Shown piece after piece: positions 34,733 to 43,304 of a stretch of 51,156 nt of DNA. Position 1 is the stretch's first letter. The number at the start of each line of letters is the position of its first letter. Under the pieces are notes generated by a model that was not told the origin of the DNA, did not search any database, and saw only the letters and a list, made by a program, of their open reading frames with translations. This DNA is from Myxococcus xanthus (GTDB taxonomy: Bacteria; Myxococcota; Myxococcia; Myxococcales; Myxococcaceae): the NCBI RefSeq assembly GCF_013116825.1, contig NZ_JABFNS010000057.1, positions 1-51,156 on the forward strand. The letters run 5' to 3'. The position numbers were made by a program, and so were the translations under genes.

Positions 34733-35311
34733 ATGAAGGCACTCGCGTACGACGCAGTCATGACGCCCCTGGGCTGGCTGGGCCTCACCGCCGCCCGGCG
34801 CAAGCTGGTGCGCGGCCTGTCCGGCCACGTGCTGGAGGTGGGCACCGGCACCGGACTGGCGTTGCCCGGCTACCCGGACACCGTCACCGCCGTCACCGCC
34901 ATCGACGTGGACGAAGCGGCGCTCGTGCGCGCCCAGCGACGGCGGCCCGACGCGCGGCTGCTGTACGCCAGCGTGGAGTCCCTGCCCTTCCCCGCCGCCT
35001 CCTTCGACGCCGTGGTGTCCAGCCTCGTCTTCTGCAGCGTGGAGGCCCCGGCGCGGGCGCTGGCGGAGATTTTCCGGGTCCTGCGCCCGGGCGGCGCGCT
35101 GCGCATGCTGGAGCACGTGCGCGCGCCCTCGCCAGCGCTGGCCACCGTGCAGGACTTGCTCACCCCCGCCTGGATGCGGGTGAGCGGCGGGTGCCGGCTG
35201 GACCGGGAGACGTTCGACCTGGTGCGGCGCGCGGGCTTCGACATCGAGCGGCGCGTGCAGCGGCTCCAGGGCGTGAGCGAGCTCATCCTCGCCCGGCGCC
35301 CGGCGAGCTGA
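34733..35311 (+). CDS. Class I SAM-dependent methyltransferase
   Basis: 192 residues from ATG at 34733, with GAGGAGG ten bases upstream. Methyltransf_11-type core: VLEVGTGTGLALPGYP (SAM motif I), AIDVDEAALVRAQRRR (motif II, acidic residue for ribose), ASVESLPFPAASFDAVVSSL and LRPGGALRMLEHVR. Near the start is the short motif MTPLGWLGLTAARR. This subgroup includes quinone/phospholipid and UbiE-like enzymes; the substrate is unknown. It follows the Lgt-like gene by 115 bp and may share its transcript. Convergent with the ECF41-type sigma. Confidence 0.88.
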   Translation: MKALAYDAVMTPLGWLGLTAARRKLVRGLSGHVLEVGTGTGLALPGYPDTVTAVTAIDVDEAALVRAQRRRPDARLLYASVESLPFPAASFDAVVSSLVFCSVEAPARALAEIFRVLRPGGALRMLEHVRAPSPALATVQDLLTPAWMRVSGGCRLDRETFDLVRRAGFDIERRVQRLQGVSELILARRPAS

Positions 35312-35327
35312 CGCGCCGCCGGAGCGC

Positions 35328-36293
35328 TCAGGCGGGCACGGGCATGCGCAGCCCGGCGAGCTTGCGGTCCGCGAGGATGGAGTGGACCTGGGTGATTCGC
35401 CCGTCCGCCGCCAGCTCCACGCGGACCACCATCTGGGTGCCCGCCTGCGGGTCGCGCTGGGGCGGAGGAAACACGGCCACCACCGCAGGCAGGCCGTTGA
35501 GCATCCGCAGCTCCACGGCGGAGGGCGCCCCCCGCATCTCCATCAGCCGCCGGTAGAGCAGCAGCACGCGCGATTGTCCCAGCACTGGCACGCGCGCGGC
35601 GCGGTACTGGCCACCGCCGTCCGACAGCGCGCACACGTCGCTGGCGAGCAGCGCCTCCGCCGCCGCCACATCCCCCGTCAGCAGCGCGCCCAGGAAGCCC
35701 TCCAGCGCGGCGCGGGCGCGAGCCTGGAGCTCCCGCGTCGGCAGGCAGCGGGCGCGGTCGTACGCCGCCATCGCCGCCCGCGCGCGGTGGTGCACCACCT
35801 TCACGTTGGACTCGCGCAGGTTCAGCGCCTCGGCCACCTCGCGCACCGAGTAGTCGAACACGTCGCGCAGGAGCAGCACCGCCCGCTGCTTGGGAGACAG
35901 CGCCTCCAGCGCGAGCAGGAAGGCGAAGGAGACACTCTCCAGCAGCGCGTAGCGTCCCTCCGTGGAGCCGCCTCCCGGCAGCCGTGCCTCCACGCCAGGG
36001 GGCGGCAGCTCCTCCTCTCCGGTGTCCAGCGGCGAGGGCAGCCAGGGCCCCACGTAGCCCTCGCGCTTGCGCCGCCGCAACGTGTCCCGGGCCAGGTTCA
36101 CCGCCACCCGCGTCAGCCAGGGGCGCAGCGCCTCCGTTCGCGCGGGCGGCGAGGCCAGGGCGCGCGCGAAGGTCTCCTGCACCAGGTCCTCCGCGTCCGC
36201 CGACACGCCCGTCATGCGGTAGCAGAGCCCCCACAGGAAGCGCTCGTGCTCGCGCACGGCCTGCGCCAGTCCTTCGCGCGCGGAGCGGTCCAT
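35328..36293 (-). CDS. ECF41-type sigma factor with C-terminal SnoaL-like domain
   Basis: 321 residues. Regions 2 (FLWGLCYRMTGVSADAEDLV, then QETFARAL) and 4 (SPKQRAVLLLRDVFDYSVRE, then VAEALNLRESNVKVVHHRAR) of sigma-70, joined by the linker motif WLPSPL (84-89), and a C-terminal extension of about 120 residues with DGGGQ at 225-229. The WLPEP-like linker and DGGGK-like motif are diagnostic of the ECF41 group, where the SnoaL-like extension replaces a separate anti-sigma factor and modulates activity. It follows the FAD oxidoreductase by 3 bp; ECF41 genes typically sit next to oxidoreductases or decarboxylases, so that gene is the probable partner/target. Confidence 0.92.
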   Translation of the reverse strand: MDRSAREGLAQAVREHERFLWGLCYRMTGVSADAEDLVQETFARALASPPARTEALRPWLTRVAVNLARDTLRRRKREGYVGPWLPSPLDTGEEELPPPGVEARLPGGGSTEGRYALLESVSFAFLLALEALSPKQRAVLLLRDVFDYSVREVAEALNLRESNVKVVHHRARAAMAAYDRARCLPTRELQARARAALEGFLGALLTGDVAAAEALLASDVCALSDGGGQYRAARVPVLGQSRVLLLYRRLMEMRGAPSAVELRMLNGLPAVVAVFPPPQRDPQAGTQMVVRVELAADGRITQVHSILADRKLAGLRMPVPA

Positions 36294-36296
36294 GCG

Positions 36297-37592
36297 TCAG
36301 CGCCCCACTGCCCGGCGTGACGCCACCTGCTGGCCCGGGACGAGCGCGCGCGCCACCGCCTCCGCGCTGGCGAAGGACGCCTCCGCGAGCAAGCCCTCCG
36401 GCCCCACCCAATCTCCCACGCGGTACAACCCAGGCACGTGCGGCACCTCCACCGAGGGGCGTCCGCCCAGGCCCCCCGTCCGCGCCGTCGGCAGCCAGTG
36501 CGACACCCGCAGGGAGGGCCGGTAACGGCGCGCCACCACGGACGTCCGCCAACCGGGCTGCAGCGCATCCATCACTTCCTCCAAGCGGGCCTCGCTCGCC
36601 TCCGGGGCCCTGCCGCCCAGGTATTGCATCACATGCACCATCGCGCCGCCTTCCGGCGCCAGCTTCGCCACCGCGGAGTGCACCGACGCGTACCAGGGGC
36701 CATCCGTACCGAGCGCGAACAGCGCGTCCGGACGGGGCAACCGGGACAGCCCCAGCTCCAGCGTGGCCGCCTTCACCGGCACGGCGCGGGCCGCGTCGTG
36801 CGCCAGGAGCGCGTCAGCGGGCAGCAGCGCCGCGATGTCCCCCGGCCCGCCCGCCACCACCACCGCGTCCGCCGCGTGCTCCGTCCCATCCGCGAGCCGC
36901 ACGCCACGAACGCGCGGGCCCGCATCCGCCAGCAGGACCGCGCTCACCCGCGCGGAGAGCTCCAGCCGCGTGCCCGCGTCACGCGCGCTTGTCTCCAACC
37001 CGGAGACCAGCGTGCCCCACCCGCCGTCCACGTAGAGCACGGCCGGCTTCGCCTGGAGCTGGGCGACGGCGGCCTGGGCACTCATCGCGTCCACGTCCGC
37101 GCAGTAGGTCGTCACCCGCACCAGCGCCAGGATGAAGGCGCGGGCGTCCGCGTTCGTCAGGTGCTGCTCCACCCAGTCGCGCGTGGTGATGTTCGCCAGT
37201 GGCGCCAGGTCCACGCGTCCCAGCCCCGCGAGCAGCTTCGCGAGCTCCAGCTTCCCCGGCAGTCCGAGCGCGTCCGTGGTCAGCATGGAGACCAGCCCGC
37301 GCGGCATCGTGTGCAGGCGTCCGCCACTCAGCAGATACGAGCCCGCGCCGGGCATGCCGCCCGCGGGCTTCACGCCCAGTTCGCCAAGCACGCGCATCCC
37401 CGCGCCCCCCTGGTACAGGGCGTGAGCCCCGAGGTTGAAGCGGAAGCCCTCCACGTCCGACGTCTGTCCCCGGCCTCCCAGGTGCTTCGAGCGCTCGAAG
37501 AGCGTCACCGCGCAACCGCCCCGCGCCAGCAGCGCCGCCGCCGACAGGCCACCCAGTCCTCCGCCAATGACCGCCACTCGAGGTGCCTTCAT
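36297..37592 (-). CDS. FAD-dependent oxidoreductase, phytoene-desaturase/amine-oxidase type
   Basis: 431 residues. N-terminal dinucleotide motif VAVIGGGLGGLSAAALLARG followed by E34 for ribose, then GGRGQTSDVEGFRFNLGAHA (the conserved GG-R motif), and a C-terminal FAD segment GLYRVGDWVGPEGLLAEASF. The layout is that of CrtI/MAO-like flavoenzymes, but the middle is not close to carotenoid desaturases. Electron acceptor and substrate are unknown. First gene of a two-gene operon with the ECF41-type sigma (3-bp gap), the typical ECF41 partner arrangement. Confidence 0.9.
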   Translation of the reverse strand: MKAPRVAVIGGGLGGLSAAALLARGGCAVTLFERSKHLGGRGQTSDVEGFRFNLGAHALYQGGAGMRVLGELGVKPAGGMPGAGSYLLSGGRLHTMPRGLVSMLTTDALGLPGKLELAKLLAGLGRVDLAPLANITTRDWVEQHLTNADARAFILALVRVTTYCADVDAMSAQAAVAQLQAKPAVLYVDGGWGTLVSGLETSARDAGTRLELSARVSAVLLADAGPRVRGVRLADGTEHAADAVVVAGGPGDIAALLPADALLAHDAARAVPVKAATLELGLSRLPRPDALFALGTDGPWYASVHSAVAKLAPEGGAMVHVMQYLGGRAPEASEARLEEVMDALQPGWRTSVVARRYRPSLRVSHWLPTARTGGLGGRPSVEVPHVPGLYRVGDWVGPEGLLAEASFASAEAVARALVPGQQVASRRAVGR

Positions 37593-37887
37593 GTGCCGTC
37601 CTCCACCGAAATGGCCCGGTGAAACGCCGGGCGTTCAGCGACACCACGAAGGCGGCGGCCGAAAGGTTACGCGGGCCTGTGTTGCACGGCCGTGACAGGC
37701 GCGCCGCCCGCGCGAGAACCTTCCGTCCACGGTGCGTTTTGAGCGGGTTCCCGCTGACTCCCAGCTCTGAAAAACGGGTGCGCACCAACCCCGCAAGTCA
37801 CCTACAGCGAGGCAATGTCAGAGGTAGTCGTAGACTTCTCGATGCACCGACGGAATTTCCCGCCGGAGCGCCTCGAGGCATTCACGC

Positions 37888-38832
37888 ATGAGAAAGCTCC
37901 TCGCCGCCCTGCTCGCTCTTCCCGTTCTCGCCGCCTGTGGTCCCGCGCCGGAGTCCGACTCGAATGACATGCGGCTGGCACCCGAGGGCGCCGAGGTGAC
38001 CTCCACCGAGCAGGAGCTGTTCGGCACGCCCCGTGAGCGCTCCATCCGTCTGCGCACCGGCGTGACGCTGCGCTACGTGGAGCAGGGCCTGCCGCTGGGC
38101 CCCGCGGTGGTGTTCCTCCACGGCTTTTCAGATTCCAACCACACGTGGGACCTGAACCTGCGCACCTTCCCGCGCAACCACCACGTCTACGTGCTGGACC
38201 AGCGCGGCCACGGGGATTCGACGCGCCCGGCGTGCTGCTACACGCAGCAGTCCTTCGCCGCGGACGTGGACGCCTTCCTGGAAGCGGTGGGCGAGCGCAG
38301 CGCCATCCTCGTCGGCCACTCCATGGGCAGCTTCATCGCGCAGCAGGTGGCGTTGGACTTCCCGCGGCGCGTGAAGGGACTGGTGCTCGTCGGCTCGGCG
38401 CCCACCGTCGCCGGCAACCCGGTGGCGCTGGAGCTGAAGTCCATCGTGGACACGTTCGAGGGCACGGTGGATCCGGAGTTCATCCGCGCGTTCCAGGAGA
38501 GCACCTTCGTGCGCCCTGTTCCGGCGTCGTACATCAACACGATGGTGTCGGAGAGCAGCAAGGTGCCCGCGCGCGTGTGGCAGGACGCGCTGGACGGCCT
38601 GCTCGCGGAGGACCACTCGGCGCGGCTGAACCACATCCGCGTGCCGGTGCTCGTCATTGGCGGAGACCAGGACGGCTTCTTCTCCGTCGCGGACCAGCAG
38701 GCGCTGGTGGACGCCCTGCCGGACGCCGAGTTCATGCTGTACCCGGGCACCGGCCACGCGCCCCACGCGGAGCAGCCGCGGCGCTTCAACCAGGACGTGC
38801 ACCGCTTCCTGCGCGAAGTGACGCGCTGGTAG
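37888..38832 (+). CDS. Alpha/beta-hydrolase lipoprotein
   Basis: 314 residues from ATG at 37888. Lipobox PVLAAC (Cys 17). Hydrolase core: VVFLHGFSDSNHTWDLN with the oxyanion segment, S145 in LVGHSMGSFIAQQ, acid in GGDQDGFF and catalytic His in GTGHAPHAEQP. The cap has helices TFEGTVDPEFIRAFQESTFV. It resembles haloalkane/ester hydrolases of the 3-oxoadipate-lactonase group, but substrate is unknown; surface location is likely. Similar in plan to the hydrolase lipoprotein at 16368, though not a close duplicate. Convergent with the EamA transporter. Confidence 0.9.
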   Translation: MRKLLAALLALPVLAACGPAPESDSNDMRLAPEGAEVTSTEQELFGTPRERSIRLRTGVTLRYVEQGLPLGPAVVFLHGFSDSNHTWDLNLRTFPRNHHVYVLDQRGHGDSTRPACCYTQQSFAADVDAFLEAVGERSAILVGHSMGSFIAQQVALDFPRRVKGLVLVGSAPTVAGNPVALELKSIVDTFEGTVDPEFIRAFQESTFVRPVPASYINTMVSESSKVPARVWQDALDGLLAEDHSARLNHIRVPVLVIGGDQDGFFSVADQQALVDALPDAEFMLYPGTGHAPHAEQPRRFNQDVHRFLREVTRW

Positions 38833-38857
38833 GACGGAGGAAGTCGCGGGCCCGGGA

Positions 38858-39772
38858 CTAACCGGGCACCGCCCCCGGAGCACCCCCTCCCGCGGGCGGC
38901 TCCGGGGAGGCGCGGGGCACATCGGCGCGGGCCAGCATCACCGCGGCCCCAAGGATGAGAACGCCTCCCAGGACCTGGCGCGGGGTGAGCCGCTCATCCA
39001 GGAAGAGCGCCCCCAGCACCACCGCCGTCAGGGGCTCCAGGTTGGACACCAGCGACGTGTTCACCGGGCCAATGCGCTGGATGCCCACGAAGAAGAGGAG
39101 CACCGCGGCCACCGTGGCCACCAGCGCCAACCCCACCACCGCGGCCCAGCCCGTGACGGAGCCGGGGAAGGCAGGGCCACGCACCAGCATGGCCACGCCG
39201 AAGGAGAAACCCGCCGAGCAGAGGATGACGGTGCTGGAGGCCAGCGGCCCCGCCCGACCGGACACCCGGCCGCTGGCGACGACATAGACGGTGTAGAACA
39301 GCGCGGACAGCAGGCCCAGCAGCACGCCCGGCAGCGTGGCGCCGCCCTGGGACAGGTCGGCTGTCAGCACCGTGCCGCCCACCGACAGGACCACCGCCAG
39401 CCACTTCACCCGGCCCAGGTGCTCCTTGAAGACGACACGCTGCACCAGCGCCACCAGCGCGGGGAAGGAGTACAGCAGCAGGGCCACCAGCCCCGCGGGC
39501 GCGTGCTGCAGGGCGAAGAAGTAGGCCCCGGACTGGCTGAAGTACCCGGCGGCGCCCAGCAGCACCAGGGCCACCAGCACCCCACCCCGCGGCCACCGCT
39601 GGCGGCGCAGCACCATGACACCGGCGAGCACCGCCCCGGCGAGGGAGAAGCGAAGGAAGAGCAGCGTGGCCACGTCCGTGCCCGCCGCATAGGCCAGGCG
39701 GCCAAAGAGGCCCAGCGCGCCGAAACACACGCCCGACAACGCCACGATGAGGAAGCCAGCCGTGCGGCTCAT
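38858..39772 (-). CDS. EamA-family (DMT) transporter
   Basis: 304 residues from ATG at 39772 (MSRTAGFLIVALSGVCFGAL); an upstream GTG-type extension lacks membrane helices. Ten membrane helices in two EamA repeats; the second repeat has TSLVSNLEPLTAVVLGALFL with the typical P-x2-A signature, and the first SFPALVALVQRVVFKEHLG. The family exports or imports small metabolites (amino acids, sugars, drugs); the substrate cannot be read from sequence. A Gly/Pro-rich cytoplasmic tail ends the protein. Monocistronic. Confidence 0.9.
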   Translation of the reverse strand: MSRTAGFLIVALSGVCFGALGLFGRLAYAAGTDVATLLFLRFSLAGAVLAGVMVLRRQRWPRGGVLVALVLLGAAGYFSQSGAYFFALQHAPAGLVALLLYSFPALVALVQRVVFKEHLGRVKWLAVVLSVGGTVLTADLSQGGATLPGVLLGLLSALFYTVYVVASGRVSGRAGPLASSTVILCSAGFSFGVAMLVRGPAFPGSVTGWAAVVGLALVATVAAVLLFFVGIQRIGPVNTSLVSNLEPLTAVVLGALFLDERLTPRQVLGGVLILGAAVMLARADVPRASPEPPAGGGAPGAVPG

Positions 39773-39828
39773 GGCCGGAGGGCGAACCCTGCTCCAACCG
39801 GGCGCCCGTGTCACCTGCCCCCGGCTGG

Positions 39829-40110
39829 CTACCAGTTCTTCACGGACTTGAGGTCGAAGACGTCCGGGAAGCCGTTGGCGTGAAGCAGCTGCACGGCCTG
39901 GGCGCTGCGGCCACCGGCGGCGCAGTACACCACCACGCGCGTGCCGGGCGGGCCTACCTCGGCCAGCCGGCGAGGCAGCTCCTGCACGGGGATGTTCCGG
40001 GCGGGCTCGGGGTGCCCTTCCTGGAATTCCTGCGGCGTGCGCACATCCAGCAGCACCGCGCCTTCGGCGACGAGCTGCCGGGCCTTCTCCGAGAGTTCCT
40101 GGGGTGTCAT
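39829..40110 (-). CDS. Small rhodanese-domain protein
   Basis: 93 residues from ATG at 40110; the longer frame is opposite the GreA-like gene. Single rhodanese domain: LLDVRTPQEFQEGHPEPARN near the start and the active loop YCAAGGRSAQ with C63 as the sulfur-carrying Cys. Families of this size (GlpE/PspE-like) transfer persulfide sulfur, in the cytoplasm as no signal peptide is present. It lies 56 bp upstream of the EamA gene on the same strand and may be co-transcribed with it. Confidence 0.9.
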   Translation of the reverse strand: MTPQELSEKARQLVAEGAVLLDVRTPQEFQEGHPEPARNIPVQELPRRLAEVGPPGTRVVVYCAAGGRSAQAVQLLHANGFPDVFDLKSVKNW

Positions 40111-40197
40111 GCCCCCCACTCTAAGCCCGGACGGGCGGGGGGCGACGGGCTGAAAACTGGAGGTGTCCGCCATGGACGCTACAGTTCTGTACCACCC

Positions 40198-40713
40198 ATG
40201 CGACTCGACAAGCATGCACTCCTGGGCCAGCTCGCGGACCGCCTCCAGCAGAGCGACCGGCTGGCCCACCGCGCCGAGGCGGAGGCCCGCGAGGCCGCCC
40301 GCAGTCTGGCCACGGAGTCCGAGAAGAAAGAGGACGGCCGCGCCGCCCTGGAGTTCGGCAGCCTCGCCACCGGACAGGCCCAGCGAGCCCGCCGGGTCCA
40401 GGAGGAGCTCCAGGCGCTGACGAAGTTCGGTCAGGCGGAGTTCCCACGCTTCCCCCGGCAGGGGCCGGTGGCGCTGGGCGCCATCGTGGACGTCAGCACC
40501 GAGGACGAGGAGGGCTTCTCCGAGCGGACCTTCTTCGTCCTGCCCGCGGGCGCCGGCACCGAGCTGACGGGGCCGGGCGGCGACGGCTTCCTGTCCGTCA
40601 TCACCCCCGCGTCCCCCGTGGGGCGCGCCCTCATGGGCCGAAAGGCGGGAGACACAGTGGAAGTGACGCTCGCGGGCGAGGTCCGCGAGTGGACGGTGCT
40701 CGAGGTCGCGTGA
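40198..40713 (+). CDS. GreA/GreB-like protein (transcription-cleavage factor fold)
   Basis: 171 residues from ATG at 40198. N-terminal coiled coil (about 1-75, Ala/Glu/Arg rich: RAEAEAREAARSLATESEKK) and a C-terminal FKBP-like domain (GAIVDVSTEDEEGFSERTFF, then ISV-type strands FLSVITPASPVGRALMGRKA and VEVTLAGEVREWTVLEVA), the arrangement of Gre factors. The coil tip has K-K-E-D (KKEDGR) in place of the usual acidic D-x-x-E pair, so it may not stimulate transcript cleavage but act through the RNA polymerase secondary channel in another way. No partner gene nearby. Confidence 0.85.
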   Translation: MRLDKHALLGQLADRLQQSDRLAHRAEAEAREAARSLATESEKKEDGRAALEFGSLATGQAQRARRVQEELQALTKFGQAEFPRFPRQGPVALGAIVDVSTEDEEGFSERTFFVLPAGAGTELTGPGGDGFLSVITPASPVGRALMGRKAGDTVEVTLAGEVREWTVLEVA

Positions 40714-40753
40714 TGTCGAGCCTTCGACGAAAGCCCGGGGGGCACTAGCACCC

Positions 40754-43300
40754 ATGGCGCCCGTCGCGCGTGAATCCGCAAAGATGTCTTCTTCGCCTTC
40801 ACCGCAAATCCAGGCGCCGTCCCCACCGGCCCCCCTAGCGCTCACCTGGCCCGCCGCCGTCGTCGGCCTGATGTTCGGCGTGCTGATGACCTACGTCCCG
40901 TACGAGTTCCGGGTGGCCTCCTTCCGGCCGCTCTACCCGTACGTGCGCATGCTGGGCCTCACGTACCTGACGGGGAGCATCATGCTGATGGGCGCGCTGC
41001 TGTACCCGCGCGCGCCGCGCTGGCTGGACGTCACGGGGCGCCTGCTGCTGGGCGCGGCCATGGCGCTGTACTGGTGGGTGCTCAACGTGCTGCCGGGCAG
41101 CTTCACGGGCATCATCCTCTACCCGGTGCTCTTCGGCGGCGTGGTGCTGGAGGCCTGGCCCGCCATGCGCCAGCGGCCCGTGCTGCGCACCTTCGCGGCG
41201 CTCACCGGCGCGGCGTTCGGCGTGGCCATGCTGGTGGTGCCCGAGCGCTTCCCGCTGTCCGTCTACGCCCACCTCGCGCCCCTCCGGCCCCTGGTGGGCC
41301 TGCTCTTCGCCGCGTGCGGCGTGGGCCTGCTGCTGCCTTCCCACCGAATCCACCGCCGGCTGCCGGCCCTGTTCATGGGCGGGCTGGCGGTGCCCTTCGC
41401 CCTGCTCGCGTACGCGTTGGGCCGGGGTGCTTCATGGCTGGGCGCCAGCGTGTACGCGGTGCTCACCCTGGCCTGTGTCGCGCAAGCCCTGGACTGGCGG
41501 CCGCGCGCGCCTCGCACGGTGGGGTGGAAGCTGCTGCGCGGGCTGGCCTTCGCGGGGCTGGTGCCGCTGCTGGCGCTGGGCGGGTTGGCGGCGTACCTGG
41601 CGCAGAACGCGATTGAGCAGCAGGTGCGCGACGACACGCAGCGCGCCGCCGCGGGCGAGGCCGACTTCCTGCGGCGCTACCTGGACGACGCGGGCGAGTC
41701 CCTGGCGCTGATGCTGGAGTCCCCGGGCTTCCGCGCCGCCTTCGCCGCGGCCGCGCCGGAGCGGCTGGAGCCCTACCTGGTCAACCTGGCGGCCCAGGAG
41801 CGCGCCTTCGACGCGGCGCTCGCGGTGGACACCCAGGGCCACGTCCTGGCCGCGTCTCCCAGCGTGGAGGGGTGGAACCTGGAGCCGCGCGACTTCCTGC
41901 CCTCGGGCTTCACCCGGGGCGCCGAGGTGTCTCCGCCCTTCATCCGTCCGCCCGGCCAGCCCCTGGTCGCGGTGACGCAGCCCTTCCGCGAGGACGGCGA
42001 GGTGCGGGGCATGCTGGTGGGCCTGCTGTCCCTGGAGCGGCTGAGCCAGGCCACCACGCCCGCGTCGCGGCGCTTCCGCGTGCAGGTGTTGGACCGGCGC
42101 GGCCTCAAGGTGCTGCGCGACACCGCGCCCGGCGCGCCGCTGCTGGGCGAAGCCCACCTGCCGGACGCGCTCAGCCTGGAGCTGCTGCGTCCCGGCATCG
42201 GCGTGCTGGAGGCCTTCGACGCGGCGGACCGCCGCATGCTCGCCGCCGAGGCCCCCGTGGAAGGCACGGAGTGGAACGTGCTGGTGACGCAGGAGCTGGT
42301 GGTGGCCTACGCGGCGATTACGCGCATGAGCGCCGCGGTGGTGGGGCTGGTGCTGCTGGGCGTCCTCATGGCCCTGCTGCTGTCGCAGCTGGTTGCCCGC
42401 GACATCATCCGCCGCCTGGCCCATCTGCGCTCCGCAACCGCCGCGCTGACCGCGGGCGACTGGTCACAGCGCGTGGACGTGGAGGAGGACGATGAGCTGG
42501 GCGAGCTGGCCCGCGGCTTCAACGAGATGGCGGCCCGCACGGGCGCCACGCAGACGGAGCTGAAGGAGGCGGTGCGCGCGCGCGAGGAGTTCCTCAGCGT
42601 GGCCAGCCACGAGCTGCGCACGCCGCTCACCCCGCTCAAGGGCTTCGCCGCGCTCACCCTCCAGCGGTTGGAGAAGAGCGGAGACTTCCCGGAGCGCGAG
42701 CGGCTGCTCAAGGCGCTGCGCTCCATGGCCCGGCAGACGGAGCGGCTGACGCGGCTGGTGGATGACCTGCTGGACACCGCGCGCATCCAGGGCGGGCGGC
42801 TGGAGCTGGAGCGCAAGCGCCTGGACCTGGTCCCCTTGCTGCGCGAGGTGCTGGAGCGCTTCGAGCTGCGCACCGAGTCCGGCGTCACCTTCGAGCTGGA
42901 CGTCCCCGCCCACCCGGTGGAGGGCGACTGGGACGCGCTGCGGCTGGAGCAGGTGCTCACCAATCTGGTCAGCAACGCCGTGCGCTATTCCCCCCACGGC
43001 GGCGCGGTGCGCATGTCACTGGAGGCCGCGGAGACGCACGTGCTGCTGAGCGTGCGCGACGAGGGCATCGGCATCCCTCCGGAGAACGTGGCGGACCTGT
43101 TCCGGCCCTTCGCGCGCGCGTCCAACGCCCAGGCGCGCCACTTCGGCGGCCTGGGGCTGGGCCTCTTCATCTGCCGCGAAATCGTGGAGCGCCACGGCGG
43201 CGCCATCTGGGCGGAGAGCCCGGGGCCCCAGCGCGGCAGCAGCTTCCACGTGCGGCTCCCCCGCCGCGCCGAGCCCGCGGCATCCGCGAGCGCGGCCTAG
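40754..43300 (+). CDS. Transmembrane histidine kinase with multi-helix N-terminal sensor and Cache domain
   Basis: 848 residues. About eight membrane helices fill residues 30-250 (for example WPAAVVGLMFGVLMTYVPYE and LPALFMGGLAVPFALLAYAL). Another helix (about 262-285) leads to an extracytoplasmic Cache-like domain (about 290-520; LAVDTQGHVLAASPSVEGWN). A last helix, HAMP, HisKA with H619 (FLSVASHELRTPLTPLKGF) and HATPase (NLVSNAVRYS, DEGIGI, GGLGLGLFI) follow. No receiver. Double sensor, one in the membrane and one outside. No linked response regulator, so its partner is elsewhere. Convergent with the kinase ending at 43305. Confidence 0.92.
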   Translation: MAPVARESAKMSSSPSPQIQAPSPPAPLALTWPAAVVGLMFGVLMTYVPYEFRVASFRPLYPYVRMLGLTYLTGSIMLMGALLYPRAPRWLDVTGRLLLGAAMALYWWVLNVLPGSFTGIILYPVLFGGVVLEAWPAMRQRPVLRTFAALTGAAFGVAMLVVPERFPLSVYAHLAPLRPLVGLLFAACGVGLLLPSHRIHRRLPALFMGGLAVPFALLAYALGRGASWLGASVYAVLTLACVAQALDWRPRAPRTVGWKLLRGLAFAGLVPLLALGGLAAYLAQNAIEQQVRDDTQRAAAGEADFLRRYLDDAGESLALMLESPGFRAAFAAAAPERLEPYLVNLAAQERAFDAALAVDTQGHVLAASPSVEGWNLEPRDFLPSGFTRGAEVSPPFIRPPGQPLVAVTQPFREDGEVRGMLVGLLSLERLSQATTPASRRFRVQVLDRRGLKVLRDTAPGAPLLGEAHLPDALSLELLRPGIGVLEAFDAADRRMLAAEAPVEGTEWNVLVTQELVVAYAAITRMSAAVVGLVLLGVLMALLLSQLVARDIIRRLAHLRSATAALTAGDWSQRVDVEEDDELGELARGFNEMAARTGATQTELKEAVRAREEFLSVASHELRTPLTPLKGFAALTLQRLEKSGDFPERERLLKALRSMARQTERLTRLVDDLLDTARIQGGRLELERKRLDLVPLLREVLERFELRTESGVTFELDVPAHPVEGDWDALRLEQVLTNLVSNAVRYSPHGGAVRMSLEAAETHVLLSVRDEGIGIPPENVADLFRPFARASNAQARHFGGLGLGLFICREIVERHGGAIWAESPGPQRGSSFHVRLPRRAEPAASASAA

Positions 43301-43304
43301 CGCG

